A stretch of 64,000 bases of DNA from Nostoc foliaceum FACHB-393. Lineage in GTDB: Bacteria; Cyanobacteriota; Cyanobacteriia; Cyanobacteriales; Nostocaceae. The notes beneath the pieces were generated by a model. That model ran no database searches, had not been told where the DNA came from, and saw only the letters and a program-made list of their open reading frames with translations. Within the stretch, counting starts at the first letter, position 1. Each line of letters begins with the position of its first letter. The position numbers were made by a program, and so were the translations under genes. Below are positions 7,464-19,310 of the stretch, one piece after another. The stretch covers positions 1-64,000 of the forward strand of contig NZ_JACJTD010000039.1 of NCBI RefSeq assembly GCF_014698505.1, in the 5' to 3' direction.

Positions 7464-8798
7464 TTATCCTCGTTGAAAACCCTTTGCTGGCTTTTGTTGC
7501 CCCTTACCCTTGGGCTTCGATTTGTTAACTTCTCCTAAAGCTTCCTGAAATAAGTTATGCAAATGTATGGGTACACTGGCAATGTCTGGCAACTCTGGTT
7601 CAATAGGTTTGTAGAATTCTTGCAAAAGTGTATCCAAGTCACTTTCAAGCCTAAACTCTGGACGTTGCAAAAATGTTTGCAACACATTTTCTAATTGAGT
7701 TGGATATTGTTGCGCTAATCGATGCCAAATAAAGGCATTAATACTTTTATCTTCAAGGTAGTAGCGAACTAGTTTTTCAGATCCTTGAACACTTTGCCAG
7801 TCCTCTGCCGATAAGATTGCTTGTACCTTACTATATGTTGGTAAAAACATTTGTCCCCAACGGGGATGAGAAAGAGCCGTTACCTGTTCTGCTTTTTTGA
7901 GTTCAGCAGGCAAATCAACCTTTGGCATCACCATTTTGCTATTGCCGCCTTTGCTGTTAAAAATTTCAGAGACTACGTTGGAATCTGCACCAAACTCTTC
8001 TGCTGCGGCTTTTATTTCCTCGTCGCCAATGCCAGCTGCTTCTGCCACTTCAGCAAGAGATTTAGAAGTATCAATTCCTGCGGCTGCAAAAGTTTTTTCA
8101 GTAATTACTTCTTGAAATTCCGCTATTTTTTTATTCAAATGGTATCCAGATAGTGTGATTTCATCAGTACCAAAAAAGTCCACAAACTGCTGATGATATT
8201 TTTCTACTGACTGCCAAGCTTCTTCTAGCAAGTCTGGAGCATCGCTGTAAAGATTACTTTTATAGTTTTCTTTGAAATTACCAATTGCTACAGCAAGTTT
8301 TGGTTTACCTAATTTACCCATTATTGTGTAGGGGCCAGATAACATCCAGTAGCTATCGGTAACGGGAGAAATGCGAGTGAGCAAGATTTCTCCGACTTTC
8401 AATCGAGATATTGCCTGTAATGTTTGAGTATTGTTTGGCTTGACGATGTAGCGTTTATCTGTCAACCAGTTCGTCAATTCAAAGCCATCAGGTAAGATGT
8501 TGGTAATGGCAAATAAGCCAATAAAACTATGATGCCAACTGTTGATCAGGTTGCGATCGCTCTGGTCTAAATCTGGATTGCTTTCAATAAACAACTCTAA
8601 TGGTGACTTATCACCAACTTTTCCGGTTGTCAGAAAGCTATCGATGATTAAGTCCTGCTGTGTACTATCCCCACTTCCACGACGCAACTGTGCGGCTGCA
8701 TAAGTTTCCAGTGCTTGTGCCAGTTCGCCTTCAGCATCAAGAACAAAATCAACTAAGGCTTGTTTTAATTGGTGCGATCGTTCTAATATGACATCCAC
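7464..8798 (-). CDS. Conserved-looking hypothetical protein, 444 residues
   Basis: I do not recognise a named family. The start is GTG at 8798, with a GAGAG sequence ~8 bases upstream. The protein is soluble, without signal peptide or membrane helix. It has a mixed alpha/beta N-terminal half (~1-215) and an acidic helical middle rich in Ala/Glu (EVAEAAGIGDEEIKAAAEEF, ~250-270). A helical C-terminal part follows and ends in a basic Lys/Gly/Gln tail (KGKGQQKPAKGFQRG). Normal codon use and HIP1 sites suggest a resident chromosomal gene. It stands alone, convergent with the receiver gene. Its function is unknown. Confidence 0.75.
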   Translation of the reverse strand: MDVILERSHQLKQALVDFVLDAEGELAQALETYAAAQLRRGSGDSTQQDLIIDSFLTTGKVGDKSPLELFIESNPDLDQSDRNLINSWHHSFIGLFAITNILPDGFELTNWLTDKRYIVKPNNTQTLQAISRLKVGEILLTRISPVTDSYWMLSGPYTIMGKLGKPKLAVAIGNFKENYKSNLYSDAPDLLEEAWQSVEKYHQQFVDFFGTDEITLSGYHLNKKIAEFQEVITEKTFAAAGIDTSKSLAEVAEAAGIGDEEIKAAAEEFGADSNVVSEIFNSKGGNSKMVMPKVDLPAELKKAEQVTALSHPRWGQMFLPTYSKVQAILSAEDWQSVQGSEKLVRYYLEDKSINAFIWHRLAQQYPTQLENVLQTFLQRPEFRLESDLDTLLQEFYKPIEPELPDIASVPIHLHNLFQEALGEVNKSKPKGKGQQKPAKGFQRG

Positions 8799-9013
8799 AA
8801 GTTAATCTCTCGGTGTAACAGATGTAGATTATAGCTCTTGAGAGAATTGCAGCATCTAGCTATTGCTAGATTTATGGTGACGTGTACTTAGCGGACTTAG
8901 CCGTCAAGCTTCTCTTAAACTACATACAAGGCATCACACAAGGTTATTACAGATGGTTGCAACTCCAAATTCTAGCTATATATAGGACTAGTATTTGATT
9001 TTTGAAAAGATAC

Positions 9014-9091
9014 GTAGGGTGCGTTAGCGACAGCGTAACGCACCATTCTTAAGGCTTTGGTGCGTTACGGCTTACGCCTAACACACCCTAC
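9014..9091. repeat. Palindromic dispersed repeat (GTAGGGTGCGTTA family)
   Basis: Outer arms GTAGGGTGCGTTAGCG and the near-complement ending ACACACCCTAC enclose a second stem (GCGTAACGCACC against GGTGCGTTACGG). A shorter member lies at 38157-38190. It sits just before the Uma2 gene. The rest of the 8799-9120 gap shows nothing else. Confidence 0.7.
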
Positions 9092-9120
9092 AAATACTTA
9101 GATTTTTTCAGAAATCAAAT

Positions 9121-9675
9121 ATGATTCCTATATCTCCAGAAGACTATCTAAAAGGAGAAGAAACCAGTCCTATCAAGCATGAATATAGACAAGGACAGGT
9201 TTATGCAATGGCAGGGGCAAGTAATGCTCATGTCATTATTTCTCTTAATATTGCTTCAATGTTGAGAAATCATTTGCGCGGGAGTGCTTGTCAGGCTTAT
9301 ATCTCAGACACCAAAGCACATATTGAGTCCATTAACATCTATTACTACCCCGATATTATAGTCAGTTGTGACCAACGAGATAGAGCTTTTGATAACTTTC
9401 TACGTTACCCCTGCTTAATTGTAGAGGTGCTATCTCCGATAACAGAAGCCTTTGATCGAGGTGATAAATTTGCTGACTACCGACAGATGGAGTCACTTCA
9501 GGAATATGTACTTGTAAGTCAAACTCGGTTAAATGTTGAGTGTTTTCGCCGTAACCCAGAGAAACGATGGGTACTTTATCCATATGGACAAGAAGATATC
9601 ATTCATCTGGCTAGTGTAGATTTTCGGTGTTCTGTTGCAGATTTCTATGAGGATGTTACTTTTGAATCGCCGTAA
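9121..9675 (+). CDS. Uma2 family (DUF820) PD-(D/E)XK nuclease-like protein
   Basis: This 184-residue protein has the Uma2 layout: an N-terminal YLKGEE...KHEYRQGQVYAMAG, then the active-site strands YYPDIIVSCD and LIVEVLSP, and DKFADYRQ and YVLVSQ further on. The PD...E-V pattern matches the restriction-endonuclease-like fold, though the exact substrate is unknown. Uma2 genes are very abundant in cyanobacteria and often lie next to mobile sequence, as here (palindromic repeat directly upstream). A second, divergent Uma2 is at 38210-38770. Its N-terminus is shorter than usual, so a real start upstream cannot be excluded. Confidence 0.85.
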   Translation: MIPISPEDYLKGEETSPIKHEYRQGQVYAMAGASNAHVIISLNIASMLRNHLRGSACQAYISDTKAHIESINIYYYPDIIVSCDQRDRAFDNFLRYPCLIVEVLSPITEAFDRGDKFADYRQMESLQEYVLVSQTRLNVECFRRNPEKRWVLYPYGQEDIIHLASVDFRCSVADFYEDVTFESP

Positions 9676-9748
9676 TTGACTGACTACTAGCTCGAAAGCC
9701 AGAACCAGAATCTTGAGGATTTAAAAATGTGTTTTTAGAGAGCAAAAT

Positions 9749-9782
9749 AAAAAGGCAAAAGAAGATTTTCTTTTGCCTTTTT
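9749..9782. terminator. Bidirectional rho-independent terminator (rpoC2 / Uma2)
   Basis: Perfect 15-bp arms aaaaaggcaaaagaa and ttcttttgccttttt surround a GATT loop and carry A- and T-runs on the two sides. It can stop both the rightward Uma2 transcript and the leftward rpoB-rpoC1-rpoC2 transcript. Confidence 0.85.
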
Positions 9783-9821
9783 GGTTTTTACCTTTTAATA
9801 GAGACGGAAAATTTCGAGTCT

Positions 9822-12800
9822 CTACTCGTCATCGAAATCATCTTCCTCGTCTTCCTCTTCTTCCTCGTAATCGTCGTCGTCTGCTACTTCATCGGCGATT
9901 AATTCATCTTCGTCATCTAGAACTGACCTTTCTGCACGTCTGCTACCAAAACCAGATTCCCCAAGAGTAGGAGAATCTAAATTATAGGTGCGAGCTGTAC
10001 GATCATCTAAGACCATATCCAGGGGATCATCAACTTCATCCAAGACACTACTGGTAATTTCAGCAGCATAATCATCGATCGCACCGGGTTCATCATAAGT
10101 ATTGTAGCCAGTACCAGCCGGAATCAATCGCCCGATAATCACGTTTTCCTTTAAGCCGCGCAGCCAGTCAGATTTGCCTTCGATCGCTGCTTCGGTAAGT
10201 ACCCGTGTTGTCTCTTGGAAGGATGCGGCGGAAATAAAGCTGTCGGTGTTCAACGATGCTTTGGTAATACCCAACAATACAGGAGTATACTGTGCCCGCG
10301 CACCGCCTGTAATTGCCATAGCTTCGTTCACCTGCTCAACTTGGCGCAGTTCTACCAATTCACCAGGAAGCATGGTGGTGTCACCACCATCATCAATTCT
10401 GACTTTGTTGGTCATCTGGCGAACAATGACTTCAATATGCTTATCGGAAATATCAATCCCTTGAGATTGATACACCATTTGCACTTCATTTACCAAGAAT
10501 GACTGTACTTTCTGCAAAGCATGGCTAGCACAAGCATAGATTCCATCTTCGGAACCCAGGCTAAAGAAAATTTCCAAAATTTCGTGGGGGTTGGATGGAC
10601 CATCGGTTAATGGTTGTCCTGCTAACACAGTCGCTCCATCTGGTACTATCAAATTTTGTCCTGGGCCTAGAGGATAATCAGTTACCACGCCATTTGATTC
10701 TACGACCTTGATAGCGATCGCTTCATCACCACTTTCAGCGTAAACTACCTTAACTTCACCCGCTCGGCGACATAAAATGCACGCTTCTTTAGGTTTACGA
10801 GCTTCAAGCAGTTCCTCAATCCGGGGCAAACCTTGAATAATATCTCCAGTTTTGGCGCGTTCAAACACCAACAACACCAAGTTATCACCCCGTTGTACCA
10901 AATCGCCATCTTCTATCTGCAACACAGCACCAGGGCTGACTCGATAGGGGCGACCAATGCGGGTAGTAATAACGTAGTTTTTATTACTCAGAGCGGATTC
11001 CCCAGCTGATGCAGCAGCTGCACTTTTGATATCTTCTACTTGCCCTGATTCTGGGGCAAAAACTCCAGGAGCAACTTCTGTACCTTCTACTAGCAAGTCA
11101 CCCACTTTCACCTTTGGCTGAGTACTAGTATTAATGGTAAGCCTGTCAGCATCGCGCAAGACCAAGCAGCGACGCACATTTTCGGTTCCTTTTCGGACGC
11201 CCCGCACTATCCCGCCTTCTTTACACAAGATTTGGGTACGTGCTACCACAGATCCAGGGGCGATGGAAAGCCCATCTTGTACCTCAAGTGTTGTCTGGGT
11301 GCTACCTTGGGTGGCATCAGCAGTAATGTCTCGACGAATTACCAAGGACTCCAAAATCACTAGCTGCAAGCGCTGAACTTCTGGGTCTTCAGTATCCTGT
11401 ACCAATTCAATATCTGCTGCTAAAGGCGAAGCATTGTGGTCTTGTTCGCCTTCTTGCTCAATTTCTAGCACTAGCTGGGTTCGCAGCAGTTCCACGCCTT
11501 CAACAGATTTGACGCGTTCCGAATCTTTGTAAGGTAGTCGCTGCACAGCCCGCAACTGAATCGATCGCCCGGTTTGTTGACTTACCGATGTCGTTGATGG
11601 CACATCTGGATTATCAGGGACGGCAAACTCAACTACTGGACGGCTCAACAGGGCGGGGCCTTCTGGTGTCTCTACATACTGGATATAGCGCAATTCTGTG
11701 GCGACGTTGCCTTGAAATTCCTCACCTGGTTGGATGAAGGTGTTATCTCGCCCGATAACTGATTCTGGATCGTCCACCATCAGCAGTTCCCCTGGCTTCA
11801 CCACAACTTCCCGCAGGATGTCGTTTTTCTGGGTGACTTCTACCACACCGCTGTTTTGGCAGAAGATATCTTTTACTACCTCGGTGCCAGCTTCCACAAA
11901 CTGACCGTCTTCTACCAACAGCAAGGAGATATCTTTATTAACTTCGTGGCTTTCTTCGGGAATCCACAAAAGGGTACCACCCTGCACGACTTCATAACCC
12001 AGCTTGGCTTTGCCTTTTTTCTGGACTTCTACACCCGCGAATTTCAGGAAACCACCAGTGGTTGTGCGATAGCGGTCATCAATTAACTCAGCTACCACTT
12101 GACCATTTTGCACTTTTGTGCCTGGTGTAGCCCGGAGGTTAAATACTTGGCTATTGCCAGTGGAGACTAAGTAGTTATTGCGACCTTGAGAACTTTGGAC
12201 TGTCACCGTTGCCTGGTCTAAAACCACAGAAGCGGTGATAATCTCAATTTCCCTGGTACTCTTACCAGGGGTAGCTTCTGGCAAGCGCACGACACCGCCG
12301 TGCAAACTGCTTAACTTGGTTTCTGCTAAAACTCCATTAGAGGCGATCGCATCACCATTTTTGACCACCAATTCTGCACCAGGTGGCAAGTTATAAACTT
12401 CCCCAGACAAAATCCAAATCAAACCACCGCGTGCGGCTGTGGTTGTGGTATTACCTTGACGGTCAGTTTTTTGTTCTGGGACTACTTCGGCAAATTGCAC
12501 TTCCCCTGCTAAGTCAGAGGCTACATCTTTAACTGCTTTTTCTGTATTAGTCCGAGTTGTGCGTCCACCAAGGGCAACTTCTGCCAACAACTGACCTTGT
12601 TTTACCTTATTTCCATCAAATACATATAGTGTTGAACCTTGGGTCAGATGAACCTCTTGGTTCTCTGGGGTAACATCACCTACTTTTGTTGGCTCCAAAA
12701 GCATGATGCCATTAGCCTCAACATAGAGGGCATCTTCCCCGTGGCGGGTACGATATGTTCTGGTCTTCAGTTTGCGGGGAAGCTTAACAGTTCCATCGAT

Positions 12801-13871
12801 TTTAGAACGAACTTGTTGCGCCACTTCCCCAGTAAACACCCCACCTGTGTGGAATGTCCGCATGGTTAGCTGGGTACCAGGTTCGCCAATACTTTGGGCG
12901 GCAATAATCCCCACAGCTTCGCCCAAGTCTACCATCTTGGCGTGGGCCAAACTCCAGCCGTAGCAGTGTTGACAGACAGAACGTGCAGCTTCACAAGTTA
13001 GGGGCGATCGCAGCATAACTTCTGCCACCCCAGATTTTTCGATTTTCTTCGCTAAGTCCTCAGTAACTGGAGTATTGCGTGGTGCAATTACTTCTTTTGT
13101 CACTGGATGCAGCACATCTTCGCCAATTACCCGTCCCATCAAGCGGGTTCCTAGAGGGATCAAGGTTTTAGCACCTTCTGTCATTGGTCGAATGGGAATT
13201 CCTCTGGTGGTACCGCAGTCAAATTCCCGAATAATCACATCCTGGGATACGTCCACCAAACGGCGGGTAAGATAACCAGAGTCAGCCGTCCGCAAGGCAG
13301 TATCCACCAATCCTTTTCTGGCACCGTAAGACGAAATAATGTATTCCGTCACAGTCAGTCCTTCACGGAAGTTGGTTTTGATGGGTAAATCGATAATTTC
13401 CCCTTGAGGATCTGCCATCAGTCCCCGCATCCCTACCAATTGCCGCACTTGAGAGATGTTACCCCGTGCCCCGGAGAATGCCATCATATATACGGAGTTC
13501 AGGGGATTAGTCTTCTTGAAGTGGACGACTACTTCATCTTTCAAGGCTTCACTAGTACCATTCCAGGTATCGATTACCTTTTGGAAGCGTTCTACTTCAG
13601 TGATTTCTCCCCGTTGATAACGGGTTTCAGTAGCGCGAATTTCTTCCTCGGCTGCTTCTAAGAGCAATCGCTTAGTTGGTGGTATCATCAAGTCATCTAC
13701 ACTGATGGAAACCCCGGCTTTGGTAGCGTAACGAAATCCCAAATCTTTCAGTTTGTCCGCCATCACTGCGGTTCGTGCCGTACCATAATGCGTAAAGGCC
13801 CAAGAAATTAAATTTCTCAGTTGACCTTTATCAACCACCCGATTGCGAAAAATCATTTTTTCGTTAGTCAT
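9822..13871 (-). CDS. rpoC2: RNA polymerase subunit beta' (RpoC2, C-terminal half of the split beta')
   Basis: This 1349-residue protein is the cyanobacterial RpoC2. It starts [13 protein letters not shown]..., contains the zinc-binding cysteines of [14 protein letters not shown] and the trigger-loop region [17 protein letters not shown]. It also carries the long cyanobacterial insertion of repeated sandwich-barrel-hybrid modules within the trigger loop (~residues 350-980). The C-terminus is an extreme acidic tail of Asp/Glu runs. It is the last gene of the leftward rpoB-rpoC1-rpoC2 operon. The start may be the ATG at 13871 or, five codons later, the one at 13856; the upstream sequence is a TTAGTCAT-type repeat without a clear ribosome site. 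A perfect terminator follows. Confidence 0.97.
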   Translation of the reverse strand: MTNEKMIFRNRVVDKGQLRNLISWAFTHYGTARTAVMADKLKDLGFRYATKAGVSISVDDLMIPPTKRLLLEAAEEEIRATETRYQRGEITEVERFQKVIDTWNGTSEALKDEVVVHFKKTNPLNSVYMMAFSGARGNISQVRQLVGMRGLMADPQGEIIDLPIKTNFREGLTVTEYIISSYGARKGLVDTALRTADSGYLTRRLVDVSQDVIIREFDCGTTRGIPIRPMTEGAKTLIPLGTRLMGRVIGEDVLHPVTKEVIAPRNTPVTEDLAKKIEKSGVAEVMLRSPLTCEAARSVCQHCYGWSLAHAKMVDLGEAVGIIAAQSIGEPGTQLTMRTFHTGGVFTGEVAQQVRSKIDGTVKLPRKLKTRTYRTRHGEDALYVEANGIMLLEPTKVGDVTPENQEVHLTQGSTLYVFDGNKVKQGQLLAEVALGGRTTRTNTEKAVKDVASDLAGEVQFAEVVPEQKTDRQGNTTTTAARGGLIWILSGEVYNLPPGAELVVKNGDAIASNGVLAETKLSSLHGGVVRLPEATPGKSTREIEIITASVVLDQATVTVQSSQGRNNYLVSTGNSQVFNLRATPGTKVQNGQVVAELIDDRYRTTTGGFLKFAGVEVQKKGKAKLGYEVVQGGTLLWIPEESHEVNKDISLLLVEDGQFVEAGTEVVKDIFCQNSGVVEVTQKNDILREVVVKPGELLMVDDPESVIGRDNTFIQPGEEFQGNVATELRYIQYVETPEGPALLSRPVVEFAVPDNPDVPSTTSVSQQTGRSIQLRAVQRLPYKDSERVKSVEGVELLRTQLVLEIEQEGEQDHNASPLAADIELVQDTEDPEVQRLQLVILESLVIRRDITADATQGSTQTTLEVQDGLSIAPGSVVARTQILCKEGGIVRGVRKGTENVRRCLVLRDADRLTINTSTQPKVKVGDLLVEGTEVAPGVFAPESGQVEDIKSAAAASAGESALSNKNYVITTRIGRPYRVSPGAVLQIEDGDLVQRGDNLVLLVFERAKTGDIIQGLPRIEELLEARKPKEACILCRRAGEVKVVYAESGDEAIAIKVVESNGVVTDYPLGPGQNLIVPDGATVLAGQPLTDGPSNPHEILEIFFSLGSEDGIYACASHALQKVQSFLVNEVQMVYQSQGIDISDKHIEVIVRQMTNKVRIDDGGDTTMLPGELVELRQVEQVNEAMAITGGARAQYTPVLLGITKASLNTDSFISAASFQETTRVLTEAAIEGKSDWLRGLKENVIIGRLIPAGTGYNTYDEPGAIDDYAAEITSSVLDEVDDPLDMVLDDRTARTYNLDSPTLGESGFGSRRAERSVLDDEDELIADEVADDDDYEEEEEDEEDDFDDE

Positions 13872-13892
13872 TAGTCATTAGTCCTAAATTAA

Positions 13893-13946
13893 TAGTTAGG
13901 AGTTAGAAGTTAGGAGTTATTAATTACAAACTCCTAACTCCTAACT
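13893..13946. repeat. Inverted repeat between rpoC1 and rpoC2
   Basis: Copies of GTTAGGAGTT on the left face AACTCCTAACTCCTAAC on the right, forming an imperfect hairpin of 11 or more base pairs in the 90-bp gap. It could adjust the relative expression of rpoC1 and rpoC2 or simply be an intergenic repeat. Confidence 0.6.
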
Positions 13947-13961
13947 TTTCACCCCTCACTT

Positions 13962-15839
13962 TTAGCTTGCAAGTGCTTCCTGAATGGCATTGTTATAAAT
14001 AACGCGGCCAGGAGTTGTATATATATACTGAGAAAGGACATTGCCTTTAGCGTCTTGTCTGACTCGACGGAACTTATAGAGCAATGTGCGGGTACCATCC
14101 TCGTTTTCCGTCACTTTCACGGGTTCTGTATCCGGTTGGTCTGATTCTATTTCACCGTCAAACCGCACATAGATATAGGCGTGCAAGTCAATTTGATCTT
14201 GCTGGAAAGCCATAATTACATCCTCTAGCGAAGAAAAGTAATTTCCTGCTCCTTTTGTCGCACCGGGATTTTCTGCTGTTAAATAATAGGCTCCCAACAC
14301 CATATCTTGGCTAGGCGTGATGATCGGTCTACCCGTGGCTGGTGACAAAATATTGTTAGAAGCCAACATCAACAACCGCGCTTCAGCCTGACTTTCTAAC
14401 GAGAGAGGGACGTGTACCGCCATTTGGTCGCCGTCAAAGTCGGCGTTAAACGCTGGACACACCAGAGGATGCAGTTGAATCGCTCTACCTTCTACCAAAA
14501 TTGGTTCAAAAGACTGAATACCCAAGCGGTGCAATGTTGGTGCCCGGTTTAGCATTACAGGGTGTCCTTCAATCACCTCTTCCAGCACATCCCAAACACT
14601 GGGATCGTTGCGGGATATCAGCTTTTTCGCAGCTTTGATGTTATTTACCATGCCGCTACGAATCAAGCGGTTAATCACAAATGGTTGAAATAGCTCAATC
14701 GCCATTTCTCTAGGCAAACCGCACTGGTGAATTTTCAGCTTTGGCCCGACCACAATAACCGAACGTCCAGAGTAGTCAACTCGTTTACCTAACAAGTTTT
14801 GTCGGAAACGTCCTTGTTTACCTTCAATAATGTCGGACAAAGATTTCAGTGGTCGGTTATTTGCCCCTACCACAGTGCGTCCCCGACGACCATTGTCAAT
14901 CAAAGCATCCACTGCTTCTTGCAGCATCCGCTTTTCGTTCCGCACAATAATCTCTGGTGCCAAAATTTCTTGCAAGCGTGCCAAACGGTTGTTGCGGTTA
15001 ATTACCCGCCGATACAAATCATTCAAATCGCTGGTGGCAAACCGTCCGCCATCTAGTTGCACCATTGGGCGCAAGTCGGGCGGAATCACGGGAATAACTG
15101 CCATTACCATCCACTCTGGTTTTGAACCAGTAGCGATGAAGTTGTCAATTACCCGCAGTCGCTTAATTAGCTTGGCTCTCTTTTGTCCCTTGGCGTTGCC
15201 AATTTCTTCGCGTAGGCTTTCCGCTTCTTGTTCCAAATTGATATCGGCAAGCAAACGCAACAGCGCTTCAGCCCCAATACCTACCTCTACGCCTTGCAGT
15301 ACAGAATCTTCGCTATAAATTTGGTCTTCTATTTCCAACCACTGGTCTTCACTCAGTAGTTGTTTGTAAGTTAAAGTTTCGGCATTACCAGGACTCAGGA
15401 CAACATAAGAGTTGAAATAGACAATCTGCTCGACATCCCGCAAGGGCATATCTAACAGGATGGAAATATAGCTAGGAATACCCTTGAGATACCAAACGTG
15501 AGCTACTGGTGCGGCGAGTTTAATATAGCCCATGCGGTGACGACGCACCCGTGACTCGGTGACTTCTACTCCACAGCGCTCACAGACAATCCCTCTGTGA
15601 CGAACTCTTTTATACTTACCACAATGGCATTCCCAATCTTTCGCGGGGCCAAAGATGCGCTCACAAAATAAGCCATCCATTTCTGGCTTGAGAGTTCGGT
15701 AATTAATCGTTTCTGGCTTGGTAACTTCACCGACTACTTGGCCATTGGGCAATGTTCTCTCGCCCCACTGCCGAATCCGTTCAGGGGAAGCCAAGCCGAT
15801 TTTTACGTAGTCAAACTGATTAGTTTGGGCAGGTCTCAT
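13962..15839 (-). CDS. rpoC1: RNA polymerase subunit gamma (RpoC1, N-terminal half of the split beta')
   Basis: The 625-residue protein corresponds to the N-terminal half of bacterial beta', a split shared by cyanobacteria and plastids. The zinc-ribbon cysteines are in [19 protein letters not shown] (~residues 70-90). The catalytic magnesium motif NADFDGDQM is at ~462-470. It is the catalytic subunit of RNA polymerase together with RpoB and RpoC2. It starts at the ATG at 15839 and lies between rpoB and rpoC2 in one operon. No anomalies were seen. Confidence 0.97.
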   Translation of the reverse strand: MRPAQTNQFDYVKIGLASPERIRQWGERTLPNGQVVGEVTKPETINYRTLKPEMDGLFCERIFGPAKDWECHCGKYKRVRHRGIVCERCGVEVTESRVRRHRMGYIKLAAPVAHVWYLKGIPSYISILLDMPLRDVEQIVYFNSYVVLSPGNAETLTYKQLLSEDQWLEIEDQIYSEDSVLQGVEVGIGAEALLRLLADINLEQEAESLREEIGNAKGQKRAKLIKRLRVIDNFIATGSKPEWMVMAVIPVIPPDLRPMVQLDGGRFATSDLNDLYRRVINRNNRLARLQEILAPEIIVRNEKRMLQEAVDALIDNGRRGRTVVGANNRPLKSLSDIIEGKQGRFRQNLLGKRVDYSGRSVIVVGPKLKIHQCGLPREMAIELFQPFVINRLIRSGMVNNIKAAKKLISRNDPSVWDVLEEVIEGHPVMLNRAPTLHRLGIQSFEPILVEGRAIQLHPLVCPAFNADFDGDQMAVHVPLSLESQAEARLLMLASNNILSPATGRPIITPSQDMVLGAYYLTAENPGATKGAGNYFSSLEDVIMAFQQDQIDLHAYIYVRFDGEIESDQPDTEPVKVTENEDGTRTLLYKFRRVRQDAKGNVLSQYIYTTPGRVIYNNAIQEALAS

Positions 15840-15841
15840 CT

Positions 15842-15967
15842 TTCTAATTTCTAATTCGTAATTCGTAATTCGTAATTAACAATTTTTAATTCGTAATTAA
15901 CAATTTCTAATTCGTAATTCGTAATTGAAGAATTAATTACGAATTACGAATTATCAATTACGAATTA
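15842..15967. repeat. AATTCGTAATT tandem/inverted repeat between rpoB and rpoC1
   Basis: Nearly the whole 130-bp gap is built from AATTCGTAATT units. Perfect 19-bp arms at 15908-15926 and 15935-15953 (8-nt loop) form an AT-rich hairpin. The same unit occurs in the repeats at 31785-31860 and 61225-61310. It is typical of heptamer-type long repeats in Nostocales. Confidence 0.8.
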
Positions 15968-15968
15968 T

Positions 15969-18900
15969 TTACTCGTCTTCTTCCAGCGATTCGCGGGAAA
16001 GAGATTCGTATGTTGGCCGAGGAGGTGTGCGACGGGCTGATTGGTCTGCCATCAAATCGACTTCCACATCTAGGGAACTACCGTCTGCTTGGGTTTCTAC
16101 CTTGTGTACGGCAATGTCTAACCCCAATGATTGCAACTCGCGCATTAGCACCTTAAAGGACTCTGGGGTTCCAGGCCGAGGAATTGCCTTACCTTTAACG
16201 ATCGCATTTAACGCTTCATTCCGTCCTTGCATATCGTCAGATTTAACTGTGAGCAATTCCTGTAAGGTGTAAGCGGCACCAAAGGCTTCCAATGCCCAGA
16301 CTTCCATTTCTCCAAACCGCTGACCACCTTGTTGTGCTTTACCACCCAAGGGTTGCTGAGTCACCAGTGAGTATGGGCCTGTGGAACGGGCGTGGATCTT
16401 ATCGTCCACCAAATGCACCAGCTTCAGCATGTAAGCCACACCGATGGTAATTGCTCGGTCAAAGGGTTCGCCTGTACGACCGTCATACACCATGATTTTG
16501 CCTGGGTTATCTGGGTTATATACCCAGTCTTTCCCTGTTTCGTCTCGTGCTTCTTGCAATTTGCCATGCACGATTCGGCGAGATGACTCTTCACCGTACA
16601 TTTCATCAAAAGGAGTAATCTTAAATCGCACTCCCAAGGTTTGACCAGCCCAACCCAAGAGGCACTCAAATACTTGTCCGACGTTCATCCGGCTGGGTAC
16701 ACCCAAGGGGTTAAGTACAATGTCCACTGGTGAACCATCGGGCAAATAAGGCATATCTTCCGCTGGTAAGATTCGAGAAATAATCCCTTTATTACCGTGG
16801 CGTCCTGCCATTTTGTCGCCAACTTGGATTTTGCGTTTTTGAGCGACATACACCCGGACTACCATATTGGCTCCTGGTGGCAGTTCATCGCCTTGTTCAC
16901 GAGTAAACAAGCGCACATCAACTACGCGACCTTTTTCACCGTTTGGTACTCGCAGGGAATTGTCCCGCACATCTCGCGCTTTTTCACCGAAAATTGCCCG
17001 CAACAGTTTTTCTTCTGGCGGTTGGTCAGATTCACCTTTGGGTGTTACCTTACCCACCAAGATATCCCCAGCCTCTACCCACGCCCCAATGCGAATGATT
17101 CCCTGTTCATCCAACTGACGCAAGGCATCTTCCCCGACGTTGGGAATTTCTCTGGTGATTTCTTCTGGCCCCAGTTTGGTCTGTCTAGCTTCAATTTCAT
17201 ATTTTTCAATGTGAATTGAGGTGTAGACATCATCCTGCACCAGTCTTTCAGAGATTAAAATCGCATCTTCGTAGTTGTAGCCTTCCCAAGGCATATAGGC
17301 AACAACGATATTTTGTCCTAGCGCCAATTCACCGCCTTCGGTGGAGGAGCCATCAGCCAATACCTGACCTGCAACAACCCGTTCCCCAATACGGACGAGA
17401 GGTTTCTGATTTAAACAGGTGTCTTGGTTGGAGCGTTGGTACTTGGAAAGGGTGTACTTAATTTCTGGGGTATTAGGTTTAGGACGGACGCGAATTTCTG
17501 TAGCATCCACATAAGTGACATCGCCATCGGTACGCGATACAATCACCATCCCGGAGTCTCTTGCTCCTTGGGCTTCCAAACCAGTACCCACTAGAGGACG
17601 CTCTGGCTTAAGCAGGGGGACTGCTTGCCGTTGCATGTTCGATCCCATCAGCGCTCGGTTAGCGTCATCATGCTCCAAGAAGGGAATCATGCTGGTTGCT
17701 ACCGACACAATCTGTACGGGAGATACTGCTACGTAGTCAACCTGTTCTGGTGTTGTGGTGGAAAATTCTTGACGATAACGGACTGGCACTAGTGGCCCAA
17801 TAATGTGCCCGGTTTCATCTACAGGAATATCTCCCGGAGCAACCCGTAGATCGTCTTCTTCATCGGCTGTCATGTAGGCTGGAGGCAGATCAAATCTGAC
17901 TCGCCCATTTTCTACAGGTCTAAATGGTGTTTCTAAGAACCCATACAGGTTAACCCGTGCATGGGTTGCTAAGGAGCCAATCAATCCGGCGTTGGGGCCT
18001 TCTGGTGTCTCAATGGGGCAAATGCGTCCATAGTGGCTAGGGTGAATATCCCGAACGGCAAAACCAGCGCGTTCACGGGTTAAACCACCGGGGCCAAGGG
18101 CACTTAGACGGCGTTTGTGGGTCAGTTCTGCTAAGGGATTAGTTTGATCCATGAACTGACTTAATTGGCTCGAACCAAAGAATTCTTTAATTGCTGCTAC
18201 CAATGGTTTGGGGTTCACCAAAGAAGCAGGGGTTAGCACTTCAGCATCGGATACGGTCATCCGTTCCCGAATAATTCTCTCTAAACGGTTTAAGCCCACC
18301 CGCACTTGGTTTTGCAGCAATTCTCCGACGCTTCTCACCCGACGGTTGCCTAAGTGGTCAATGTCATCGATATTACCAATGTCATATTCTAGGTTGATTA
18401 GGTAATCTACAGCTGCCAAGATATCGCCAGCAGTCAACACGCGCATTGTGTCGGGAACAGAAAGGCGCAATTTCTTGTTAAGTTTGTACCGTCCAACGCG
18501 ACCAAGGTCATAACGTTTCGGGTCAAAGAAACGAGAATCTAGGAGTTGTTGTCCACCTAATACTGTGGGTGGTTCACCAGGACGCAGTTTCCGATATAAC
18601 TCCATGAGGGCTTCTTCTTCAGAAAACTGCCCTTCTTTTTCGATGGTTTTCTGGAAATATTCGGGGTGGCGTAAGGCATCAAAGATTTCGTTATCTGATA
18701 AACCCAAAGCCTTTAGTAGTACTTGCGCTGAGAGTTTGCGGGTTTTATCGATGCGTACCCACACCAAATCGTTACGGTCTGTTTCAAATTTCAGCCATGC
18801 TCCCCGGTTGGGAATTAAGCTAGCTGAATAAGTACGTCGCCCGTTTTTGTCAATTTCTGATTTGTAGTAGACTCCTGGCGATCGCACTATTTGGTTGACA

Positions 18901-19268
18901 ATTACCCGCTCGGCTCCGTTAATAATAAACGTGCCGCGATCGGTCATCAAAGGCAAATCTCCAATGAATACCTCTTGCTCTTTGATTTCCCCGGTTTCCT
19001 TATTAATCAACCGTGTGGGAACATACATTTGAACGGCATAAGTGCTATCCCGCCGTTTGGCTTCTTCGACGCTGTACTTTGGCTCCTTGAGTTTGTAGTT
19101 ATGACCCAAAAAATGCAGTTCTAATTTGCCCGTATAATCTGTAATAGGACTAAAGGAGTTAAGTTCTTCTATCAGCCCTTCTTCCAAGAACCAACGAAAG
19201 CTTGATCGCTGGATTTCAATTAAGTCGGGCAACAGAAAGGCGGGTTCCATGTATGTTTCTTTAGTCAT
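15969..19268 (-). CDS. rpoB: RNA polymerase subunit beta (RpoB)
   Basis: About 1099 residues with the complete RpoB sequence. It includes the fork/rifampicin-pocket region ([31 protein letters not shown]), the catalytic KCSR-type and GRHGNKG segments ([14 protein letters not shown]), and a C-terminal clamp-anchoring region. The ATG at 19268 (MTKETYMEP...) is chosen over the upstream in-frame ATG at 19310 because AGGAAGAGG lies a few bases before it. It is the first gene of the leftward rpoB-rpoC1-rpoC2 operon, downstream of tatD and rpsT, a conserved cyanobacterial order. Confidence 0.97.
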   Translation of the reverse strand: MTKETYMEPAFLLPDLIEIQRSSFRWFLEEGLIEELNSFSPITDYTGKLELHFLGHNYKLKEPKYSVEEAKRRDSTYAVQMYVPTRLINKETGEIKEQEVFIGDLPLMTDRGTFIINGAERVIVNQIVRSPGVYYKSEIDKNGRRTYSASLIPNRGAWLKFETDRNDLVWVRIDKTRKLSAQVLLKALGLSDNEIFDALRHPEYFQKTIEKEGQFSEEEALMELYRKLRPGEPPTVLGGQQLLDSRFFDPKRYDLGRVGRYKLNKKLRLSVPDTMRVLTAGDILAAVDYLINLEYDIGNIDDIDHLGNRRVRSVGELLQNQVRVGLNRLERIIRERMTVSDAEVLTPASLVNPKPLVAAIKEFFGSSQLSQFMDQTNPLAELTHKRRLSALGPGGLTRERAGFAVRDIHPSHYGRICPIETPEGPNAGLIGSLATHARVNLYGFLETPFRPVENGRVRFDLPPAYMTADEEDDLRVAPGDIPVDETGHIIGPLVPVRYRQEFSTTTPEQVDYVAVSPVQIVSVATSMIPFLEHDDANRALMGSNMQRQAVPLLKPERPLVGTGLEAQGARDSGMVIVSRTDGDVTYVDATEIRVRPKPNTPEIKYTLSKYQRSNQDTCLNQKPLVRIGERVVAGQVLADGSSTEGGELALGQNIVVAYMPWEGYNYEDAILISERLVQDDVYTSIHIEKYEIEARQTKLGPEEITREIPNVGEDALRQLDEQGIIRIGAWVEAGDILVGKVTPKGESDQPPEEKLLRAIFGEKARDVRDNSLRVPNGEKGRVVDVRLFTREQGDELPPGANMVVRVYVAQKRKIQVGDKMAGRHGNKGIISRILPAEDMPYLPDGSPVDIVLNPLGVPSRMNVGQVFECLLGWAGQTLGVRFKITPFDEMYGEESSRRIVHGKLQEARDETGKDWVYNPDNPGKIMVYDGRTGEPFDRAITIGVAYMLKLVHLVDDKIHARSTGPYSLVTQQPLGGKAQQGGQRFGEMEVWALEAFGAAYTLQELLTVKSDDMQGRNEALNAIVKGKAIPRPGTPESFKVLMRELQSLGLDIAVHKVETQADGSSLDVEVDLMADQSARRTPPRPTYESLSRESLEEDE

Positions 19269-19310
19269 GCCTCTTCCTTTGTCAACCTGGTAAAATTTTC
19301 CCTTGGACAC

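Noticed and set aside
14799-15318. Long plus-strand frames inside the rpoC1 and rpoB genes
   Set aside because: They are antisense shadows of highly conserved genes and show no protein-family features.
19269-19310. Upstream ATG for rpoB
   Set aside because: The ATG at 19268 has a strong AGGAAGAGG ribosome site and fits the family; the 14 extra residues do not.
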